DNA of 6,114 bases from Streptosporangiaceae bacterium (GTDB lineage Bacteria > Actinomycetota > Actinomycetes > Streptosporangiales > Streptosporangiaceae), in assembly GCA_030045295.1 (NCBI GenBank), contig JASIGD010000540.1, forward strand, positions 1-6,114. Direction: 5' to 3'. The stretch's first letter is position 1; each line of letters begins with the position of its first letter. Below, piece after piece: positions 1-3,942 of this stretch. A program made the translations under genes and the position numbers. Under the pieces are notes generated by a model. That model was not told where the DNA came from, made no database searches, and saw nothing but the letters and a program-made list of their open reading frames with translations.

Positions 1-1
1 C

Positions 2-454
2 CGGCTGGAGGAAGTAGCCCCCGCAGCTGATCAGATCACTGAGCCGGACAGACCACGGGCGCGGGCGCTGCTGGACGATTACATCGTCGCGTTCGAGAAC
101 GCGGACGTCGCTGCCCTCGAGCGGCTGCTGGTCGAGGACGTCATCCTGGAGGCGACGCCGCTGCGGTCCTGGTTCTCGGGCCGCCGTGCCTGCATCCCGT
201 TCCTGCGCGACCGCGTCCTCGGCGCCGCCGGCGACTGGCGGATGCTCGCCACCGGCGCCAACGGCCAGCCCGCCGCGGCGGTGTACGCGCGGGACGCTGA
301 CGGGCAGCTGCAGCCCTACGGCGTCTGCGTGCTAACCGTGACCGACCGCGGGATCAGCCGGGTTTCCTCGTTCGGAAATCCCGGCCTGCTCGCGGTGTTC
401 GGCTTTCCTCCCGAGCCGGGTATGACCGGACCATGGACGCCCACCTCGAGGTAG
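2..454 (+). CDS. C-terminal part of an ECF sigma-70 family sigma factor with SnoaL-like domain (5' end outside window)
   Basis: The frame is open from base 2 to a TAG at 452-454, giving about 150 residues of a C-terminus. A charged linker (residues about 1-20) leads into a SnoaL/NTF2-like domain. Recognisable stretches are LLDDYIVAFENADVAALERL, an acidic segment with LEATPLRSWFSGR, ANGQPAAAVYARD, and a terminal SRVSSFGNPGLLAVFGFP. This pattern matches the C-terminal domain of ECF sigma factors of the SigG/SigX5-like type (TIGR02960-like). In that type a regulatory domain follows the sigma-2 and sigma-4 regions, which would lie upstream of the window. The domain is thought to modulate sigma activity, sometimes in place of an anti-sigma factor. 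The stop overlaps the start of a VOC-type gene at 433, which suggests translational coupling before that gene was broken. The family call rests on motif recognition; a free-standing SnoaL protein is less likely because the frame is open to the window edge. Confidence 0.82.
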   Translation, partial: RLEEVAPAADQITEPDRPRARALLDDYIVAFENADVAALERLLVEDVILEATPLRSWFSGRRACIPFLRDRVLGAAGDWRMLATGANGQPAAAVYARDADGQLQPYGVCVLTVTDRGISRVSSFGNPGLLAVFGFPPEPGMTGPWTPTSR

Positions 455-498
455 TCGTCATCCAGGCCTCCGACGCGGACCGGGCCAAGGCCTTGTAT
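433..498 (+). pseudogene. N-terminal stub of a VOC (glyoxalase/bleomycin-resistance fold) protein
   Basis: An ATG at 433 opens a frame whose first 22 residues include MDAHLEVVVIQASDADRAKA followed by LY. This is the typical first strand and helix of VOC-superfamily proteins, where the usual pattern is a hydrophobic strand, then a V/S-D-x-D-R-A-K-x-F/L-Y helix. After the tyrosine the similarity stops. The same frame continues to 657 as Arg/Ser-rich sequence with no VOC character, while another frame becomes a tyrosine recombinase. The start overlaps the upstream sigma-factor stop by 22 bases, as in a coupled operon. I infer a VOC gene cut at about 499 by insertion or recombination. The remaining 100 or so residues are not in the window. 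The stub is too short for a firm family call. Confidence 0.5.
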
Positions 499-500
499 TC

Positions 501-842
501 CATGCCAACTCGGTTGTCTCGGCCATCCGTGTTTACGCCGTCCCGGCGATGCAGGCAGGGCTCGATGACCCGGCCCAGCAAGACCCGAAGGCGCACGATC
601 TCCGGCATACGGCAGCTAGCTTGCTGCTTGCTCAGCACGTTCCGGCCCGTGTGGTGATGGAGATCCTCGGACATAGCCAAATAGCGCTGACGATGAACAC
701 CTACAGCCATGTTGCGCCGGAGGTATCGCGGGAGGCTGCGGAGCGTATGGCCCGTGCTCTACGGCAGGACCGAGACCAGGACGACGATGACCGCCGGGCG
801 CGGCAAAGGACTGGCGGCAGGTGTTCGCCATTGTTGCTCTGA
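501..842 (+). pseudogene. C-terminal remnant of a tyrosine recombinase (phage/ICE-type integrase)
   Basis: This frame ends with TGA at 840-842 and encodes about 113 residues. From residue 31 it reads AHDLRHTAASLLLAQHV, then VMEILGHSQIALTMNTYSHV. These are the C-terminal catalytic boxes of tyrosine recombinases: H32 and R35 of the HxxR box, H58 in LGHS, and the nucleophile Y68 in NTYSHV. The first catalytic arginine, the core-binding domain and the N-terminal arm-binding domain are all absent; a full integrase is normally about 350-450 residues. The first 25 or so residues do not look like integrase, so the true junction may lie anywhere between about 499 and 580. The only ATG ahead of the conserved part is at 549 with no clear ribosome-binding site. 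It cannot catalyse recombination alone. It reads towards a tRNA-derived attachment sequence about 60 bases downstream, the usual layout for actinomycete integrative elements. Confidence 0.8.
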
Positions 843-858
843 ACCGCCGTCAGCGCAA

Positions 859-882
859 ATGCCATCACTGAGGGTGGCGTTT
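859..882 (+). terminator. Weak hairpin downstream of the integrase remnant, possible terminator
   Basis: Arms 859-866 (ATGCCATC) and 873-880 (GGTGGCGT) can pair over eight positions, two of them G:U, around a six-base loop. The right arm runs into three T residues. It lies 16 bases after the integrase stop. The stem is not very stable and the T run is short, so this is only a candidate. Confidence 0.22.
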
Positions 883-901
883 ACCAGGGGTTTTACGGGC
901 G

Positions 902-945
902 GGTGCGCCGCCAGGGACTCGAACCCCGAACCCGCGGATTAAGAG
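902..945 (-). other. Attachment-site sequence: 3' half of tRNA-Lys(CUU)
   Basis: On the minus strand this stretch reads as the 3' half of a tRNA: anticodon loop CTCTTAA (945-939, anticodon CUU for lysine), 3' strand of the anticodon stem TCCGC, variable loop GGGTT, T arm CGGGG-TTCGAGT-CCCTG, acceptor strand GCGGCGC, discriminator A at 904, then CC. The T stem pairs over its full five positions (one G:U). The bases that should form the 5' side of the anticodon stem (946-950) do not pair with it. No D arm or 5' acceptor strand follows on the right, so this is not a functional tRNA gene. A block running exactly from anticodon loop to 3' end is a known core of tyrosine-integrase att sites, and an integrase C-terminus lies directly next to it. 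I call it an att core, of attP or recombinant type. Confidence 0.75.
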
Positions 946-1151
946 TAGCCTGGCCCGCCGCTCCGGACGCACTGCCTGCACGGATACCACGGACTGGTGC
1001 AGCCGATTTATCGTCCGAGCCGCACCCGAACGGCCGTTCTGTTACGCCGGCGTGTGCCGATACTCGCCGACGGATCACGCGTGCAGCCACGGCAGCGGGT
1101 TCACACGGTGGCGTCGGGCGAGCGGCACGAAAGGCGATGGCCAGCGTGAGT

Positions 1152-1168
1152 GATAACTGGCCGTTATC
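1152..1168. repeat. 17-bp near-perfect palindrome (GATAAC...GTTATC)
   Basis: The arms GATAAC (1152-1157) and GTTATC (1163-1168) are exact reverse complements around the five bases TGGCC, whose outer pair is the only mismatch. The arms are AT-rich against a GC-rich background. The size and symmetry suit a dimeric repressor site better than a terminator: the stem would be weak and there is no T run. No gene starts close by on either strand, so no target can be named. Confidence 0.35.
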
Positions 1169-1229
1169 GCAACTTAGGTCCCGAGCGGATGCATCGCCCG
1201 CCCCAAACTCGGCAGCAAACCGCCCATCG

Positions 1230-1256
1230 CCGCTGAATAGCGGAGGTTAGCTATCC
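1230..1256 (-). promoter_or_regulatory. Hairpin and operator-like palindrome just beyond the reductase stop
   Basis: CCGCT-GAAT-AGCGG (1230-1243) is a perfect five-pair hairpin. Next to it, GGTTAGCTATCC (1245-1256) is a 12-bp palindrome with a single mismatched pair. On the minus strand the second element contains CCGGATAGC, the same nine bases found at 2405-2413 inside the operator ahead of the TetR gene. The hairpin could help end transcription of the reductase gene, and the palindrome could be a degenerate third operator. Both readings are tentative. Confidence 0.22.
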
Positions 1257-1270
1257 GGGACCGGCCTGAT

Positions 1271-2308
1271 CTACCGGCGGCGGTATGCGGCGTCCAGTGT
1301 CGTAGTGCCGAAGTTCCACATGTTGTCAGCGACGTTGATCGTGACTGCGGGGGGAACGATCTGGTCGATGCGGTCAAGCACGTCGGTGGACAGGTCGATT
1401 CCGTCGGCGGCGAGATAGCCGTCTAGGTGCTCCATGGTGCGCGGGCCGATGATCGCGGAGGTGACCGCGGGGTGCCGGGTGACAAACGCGACTGCCATCT
1501 GGATAAGGGTCAGCCCGGCCTGGTCAGCGAGTGCGCCGAGGGCATCGGCCGCAGCGAGTTTTGCGGCGTTGGCCGGGTTGGCGGCGTCGTAGGCGCCGGG
1601 GAAACGCCGCGCCCGGGCGGCCGAGCCCGGGCCGCTGACATCCCGGCCGTTCCGGTACTTGCCCGACAGCCAGCCCCCGGCCAGCGGGCTGTAGGCCATG
1701 ACGCCCATCCCGTGGCGCAGGCAGGTCGGCAGCACGTCGTACTCGACGGCGCGAGTCAGCAGAGAGTAGGGCGGCTGCTCGGTGCGGAACCGCCCGTGGC
1801 CGCGGCGGTCGGCGGTCCACTGGGCCTCGACGATCTGGGAAGCGGGAACCTTCGACGCGCCGAAGTAGCGGATCTTGCCAGCGCGCACGAGGTCTGTCAG
1901 GGCGCCGAGGGTCTCGTCGATATCGGTGTCCGGGTCGGGAACGCCCACTTGATAGAGGTCAATCCAGTCGGTCTGAAGCCGCCGCAGTGATCCCTCGACC
2001 CCCTCAGTGATCCACCGCCGCGACGCTCCGCGATGGTTGGGGTCCTGGCCGAAGGGCGGACCGAACTTGACGGCGAGCACCACGCTCTCCCGTCGGCCGC
2101 CGGCCAGCGCCTCGCCCAGGATCTGTTCTGACTCGCCTGCAGAATAGCCATCGGCGGTATCGATGAAGTTGATCCCGGCGTCCAGCGCCCTGTGGATGAT
2201 CTTGACCGCGTCGTCGTGGTCGGAGTTGCCGAACGCGCCGAACATCATCGCGCCCAGGCATAGCTGGCTGACCGAGACGCCGGTGCGCCCCAGGGGCCGG
2301 TATTCCAT
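1271..2308 (-). CDS. Aldo/keto reductase family protein lacking the usual catalytic histidine
   Basis: The 345-residue protein spans the usual length of this actinobacterial aldo/keto reductase group: a TIM-barrel, cytosolic, NADPH-dependent carbonyl reductase family. It opens with MEYRPLGRTGVSVSQLCLGA and has the family signatures GINFIDTADGYSAGESE (46-62, with catalytic D50 and Y55), K81 in LAVKFGPP, EQPPYSLLTR (177-186), YSPLAGGWLSGKY (206-218) and SAIIGPRTMEHL (284-295, cofactor-binding region). The fourth catalytic residue, a histidine normally within an HRPD motif, is missing: the segment reads LYQVGVPDPDTD, with G122 and V123 in place of His-Arg. The substrate cannot be predicted, and activity may be reduced or altered. 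The ATG start is well supported: AAGGAG lies six bases upstream (2315-2320). The gene diverges from a TetR gene across a 124-bp spacer with two operator-like repeats, so it is probably repressed by that regulator. No frameshift or internal stop is seen. Confidence 0.93.
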   Translation of the reverse strand: MEYRPLGRTGVSVSQLCLGAMMFGAFGNSDHDDAVKIIHRALDAGINFIDTADGYSAGESEQILGEALAGGRRESVVLAVKFGPPFGQDPNHRGASRRWITEGVEGSLRRLQTDWIDLYQVGVPDPDTDIDETLGALTDLVRAGKIRYFGASKVPASQIVEAQWTADRRGHGRFRTEQPPYSLLTRAVEYDVLPTCLRHGMGVMAYSPLAGGWLSGKYRNGRDVSGPGSAARARRFPGAYDAANPANAAKLAAADALGALADQAGLTLIQMAVAFVTRHPAVTSAIIGPRTMEHLDGYLAADGIDLSTDVLDRIDQIVPPAVTINVADNMWNFGTTTLDAAYRRR

Positions 2309-2372
2309 GGCAAGCTCCTTGAGCCGCCGGAGTCGGTCGCGGCGGGTTGGTAGGATCGGGTGCGCCGACAGG

Positions 2373-2387
2373 CGGATAGCCTGTCCA
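2373..2387. promoter_or_regulatory. TetR-type operator, left copy
   Basis: CGGATAGCCTGTCCA occurs here and again, exactly, at 2406-2420. Its inner 13 bases, GGATAGCCTGTCC, are an imperfect palindrome with a central C and one mismatched pair, the size and symmetry expected for a TetR-family dimer. This copy also sits in a perfect seven-base inverted repeat, GACAGGC (2367-2373) and GCCTGTC (2379-2385). It covers the predicted reductase transcription start, so binding here should block that gene. Confidence 0.6.
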
Positions 2388-2391
2388 CTTC

Positions 2392-2421
2392 ACTCTAGCG
2401 ATAACCGGATAGCCTGTCCAA
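2392..2421 (-). promoter_or_regulatory. Candidate promoter of the aldo/keto reductase gene
   Basis: On the minus strand, TTGGAC (2421-2416) and TAGAGT (2397-2392) are separated by 18 bases and resemble the -35 and -10 boxes of a housekeeping-type promoter. Transcription would start near 2385, about 75 bases ahead of the ATG. The right operator (2407-2419) overlaps the -35 box and the left operator (2374-2386) covers the predicted start site, an arrangement well suited to repression. The assignment rests on hexamer resemblance and spacing only. Confidence 0.42.
2406..2420. promoter_or_regulatory. TetR-type operator, right copy
   Basis: This is the exact second copy of the 15-bp sequence at 2373-2387, 33 bp away start to start, about three helical turns, so two dimers could bind the same face of the DNA. 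It ends 12 bases before the TetR ATG and overlaps the candidate -35 box of the divergent reductase promoter. The position implies control of the reductase and autoregulation of the TetR gene. Confidence 0.6.
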
Positions 2422-2432
2422 TTGGAGCCTCG

Positions 2433-3032
2433 ATGCCCGCTCGCCAAACCCCGGCACCCACGAGACGAGCCGACGCCGAGCGCAACCGCTACAAGATCCT
2501 CGCCGCCGCCCGCGCCGCGTTCGCCGATCCTGATGCCGTGGTGTCGATGGCCGAGATCTCGCGGCGCGCCGGCGTCGGCATGGCGACCCTGTACCGCAAC
2601 TTCCCCGGACGCCACGAGCTCCTCGAGGCCCTCTACACCGACGAGGTCAATGCCATCTGCCAGGCCGCCGAGACCACCGGCGGCGAGACCCCCGGAGCGG
2701 CTCTGGCGGCCTGGCTGCGCCGGTTCTTCGCCTTTACCACGAGCAAGCGGCACATCGCCGCCGAGCTACTCAAGCACACGGACCGCACCGATCCCCTCTT
2801 CAAAAACGGCCGCACCCGGGTGATAATCGCGGGCCGGCCGCTCCTCGCCGCCGCGCAGTACGCCGGCGAGGTCCGCGACGACCTCACCCTCGAGCAGATC
2901 CTCGACATGATCGTCGCCATCGCCACGATCCACGGCGACACCGGCTACACCGGACCAATCCTCCAGGCCGCACTCGACGGCCTGCGCCCCCCGGCTGATG
3001 CGACGCCCACCCTCGGGGGCTCGAACCGGTAA
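2433..3032 (+). CDS. TetR/AcrR-family transcriptional repressor
   Basis: This 199-residue protein has the TetR layout and length. Residues 11-60 form the N-terminal DNA-binding domain: RNRYKILAAARAAFADP, then the helix-turn-helix MAEISRRAGVGMATLYRNFP (39-58). The rest is a helical ligand-binding and dimer domain with WLRRFFAFTTSKRHIAAELL and a C-terminal LTLEQILDMIVAIATIHGDT, which resembles the SbtR-like C-terminal type. The ligand is unknown. The start at 2433 is chosen because GGAG (2424-2427) lies five bases upstream and the protein then opens just ahead of the conserved domain. An in-frame ATG at 2163 would add 90 residues, run antisense through the reductase gene and swallow both operators. 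The twin operators immediately upstream suggest it represses itself and the divergent aldo/keto reductase, with release by a ligand that may relate to the reductase substrate. That link is inferred from gene order only. Confidence 0.93.
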   Translation: MPARQTPAPTRRADAERNRYKILAAARAAFADPDAVVSMAEISRRAGVGMATLYRNFPGRHELLEALYTDEVNAICQAAETTGGETPGAALAAWLRRFFAFTTSKRHIAAELLKHTDRTDPLFKNGRTRVIIAGRPLLAAAQYAGEVRDDLTLEQILDMIVAIATIHGDTGYTGPILQAALDGLRPPADATPTLGGSNR

Positions 3033-3395
3033 GCCTGGTCGCCATGGCGCGGATGGCGGCATCGCGCTTCACGGCGACCTCATCAGGCCGCAGCCGACCG
3101 ACAGAGCCATCGGCTAATGGCCGGTTATCCGGTACATCGGAAGTCGCTTCGGCGGCGATGTGCGCGGTGCGGAGCGGCGTACGTCGACCCGCTCGCTCGC
3201 CCAGGATCGACAGAGGAACTGCTACGGAGAGCGAACATCCCACGAGGGCAACAACCAATTGTTCGGGCATAACGAGTATGCGCGGGCTGAGACCCATCCC
3301 GATGATCGGCGACTGAGTACAGCTCACGGCCTCGTTGGCAGTCTGTCGCCATCGTCGCGCCGCCCAACGTTTATGAGAGATGATGGTGCTGGCCG

Positions 3396-3426
3396 GAGCG
3401 GTCGGCGTCGCCGGCGCCGACCGCTC
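3396..3426. repeat. Strong inverted repeat, 12-bp perfect arms
   Basis: GAGCGGTCGGCG (3396-3407) and CGCCGACCGCTC (3415-3426) are exact reverse complements separated by seven bases. One G:U and one G:C pair can extend the stem inwards to 14 pairs around a three-base loop. Such a GC-rich stem would be very stable in RNA. No T run follows on either strand, so it is not a classic intrinsic terminator, although actinomycete terminators often lack the T run. It lies 364 bases beyond the TetR stop and 237 bases ahead of the possible HTH start at 3663. Confidence 0.6.
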
Positions 3427-3611
3427 ACGGCAGGGAGTCCAAGAAATCGGCGTCTCGCTCGACACGGTGACCGTGACCCGCCGGGCCACCAGCTTCCTTG
3501 AGATGCGCTGGCCCGATGCTGACACCACGAAAACGGCACAGGGCAGGACGGACCGCGAAGCCAGCCCAGAGCACAACCTCGGCGGTCATAGCCTGGCTTA
3601 TCGCCCGGCAA

Positions 3612-3639
3612 CTGGCCGTAGGGGATTCCTGGCCGTAGG
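3612..3639 (+). repeat. 11-bp direct repeat upstream of the HTH/ATPase regulator
   Basis: CTGGCCGTAGG occurs exactly at 3612-3622 and again at 3629-3639, 17 bases apart start to start. It ends 23 bases before the possible GTG start at 3663. Direct repeats in this position are typical binding sites for some actinomycete activators, but the spacing does not match a pattern I can name. It could also be a chance short duplication. Confidence 0.4.
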
Positions 3640-3662
3640 ATTGCAAACCGGGAGGGGTCGGC

Positions 3663-3942
3663 GTGTCGGCGTTGCCAGCCTGTTGCGCGAGTTTCGTATC
3701 GCCACGAGCCGTCCTCAGGAGGCGCTCGCGGAGCGGTGCCGGATGAGCCAGGCCATGATGGCGGCCCTTGAGCAGGTGCGGTGCCAGGCGTCACGCGTGT
3801 CGGCCGTGGCGCTGATCGCGGACAGCCTGAGCTGTCGGCTGCTGACCGGGCGAGGCTGGCCGAGGCCGCCCGGCTCCCAGGCTCATCCGCCGGGCTTCCC
3901 GTCCGCTTGGGTGGTCCGGTGGCCAGGCTGGGCGGAAGCACC
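3663..3942 (+). pseudogene. Frameshifted N-terminal XRE-type helix-turn-helix region of the downstream ATPase regulator
   Basis: From 3674, in the frame of base 3674, the translation reads ASLLREFRIATSRPQEALAE, then RCRMSQAMMAALEQVR and SAVALIADSL. This matches the XRE-type helix-turn-helix at the N-terminus of many actinomycete ATPase regulators (usual pattern: LLRxxRxxxGLSQExLAERxxxS, then ALERGxR, then LADAL). At about 3833 the similarity passes to another frame, from base 3835, which continues as SAADRARLAEAARLPGS and leads without a stop into the ATPase. One base appears to be missing between 3832 and 3835. A second missing base near 3672 would join the HTH to a GTG at 3663, which has a good GGGAGGGG just upstream (3650-3657). 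Two small deletions therefore seem to have broken a once continuous protein. The HTH also lacks the usual glycine after ALE-, in line with decay. A sequencing error is possible. Confidence 0.6.

Larger units (their letters stand above)
843..1270. other. Gene-less stretch between integrase remnant and reductase gene
   Basis: No frame on either strand in this 428-base stretch gives a recognisable protein. The short open frames here are Arg/Ala/Ser-rich and typical of chance frames in GC-rich DNA. It holds the half tRNA at 902-945, a 17-bp palindrome at 1152-1168, a small hairpin at 1230-1243 and a 12-bp palindrome at 1245-1256 just beyond the reductase stop. From 946 rightwards it may still belong to the lost element or to its target; the sequence does not decide. 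Confidence 0.55.
3033..3662. other. Gene-poor stretch with a strong hairpin and an 11-bp direct repeat
   Basis: No frame here gives a protein I recognise. The most coding-like is a minus-strand segment at about 3040-3316. It contains one hydrophobic run, LVVALVGCSLSVAVPLSIL, followed by a basic GERAGRR, like one membrane helix with a cytoplasmic tail. It has no convincing start or ribosome-binding site, its upstream part is low-complexity, and its frame runs on through the 3' end of the TetR gene to 2884. It could be a decayed fragment of a membrane protein or chance. The stretch also holds the 12-bp inverted repeat at 3396-3426 and the direct repeat at 3612-3639. It is probably a decayed intergenic region. 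Confidence 0.45.

Noticed and set aside
902..960. Complete tRNA gene
   Set aside because: Only the anticodon loop, variable loop, T arm and 3' acceptor strand are present. The 5' half does not pair and has no D arm, so it cannot fold as a functional tRNA.
1427..1990. Plus-strand frame of 187 codons inside the reductase gene
   Set aside because: It is antisense to the clearly recognisable aldo/keto reductase and has a Gly/Arg/Ala/Val-rich composition without motifs.
2163..2432. Upstream in-frame ATG for the TetR gene, adding 90 residues
   Set aside because: The extension is antisense to the reductase, has no domain character, and would place both operators inside the coding region. ATG 2433 has a suitable ribosome-binding site and fits the family length.
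2004..2753. Minus-strand frame of 249 codons spanning the divergent promoter
   Set aside because: It overlaps the reductase, both operators and the start of the TetR gene, and has no family signature.
3040..3049. 10-bp perfect palindrome CGCCATGGCG after the TetR stop
   Set aside because: It has no loop, so it cannot form a terminator hairpin, and short GC-rich palindromes are common by chance in such DNA.
3663..3942. Programmed frameshift joining HTH and ATPase
   Set aside because: No slippery heptamer or downstream pseudoknot is apparent near 3833, and a second shift near 3672 would also be needed. Simple decay or base-call error is a better explanation.
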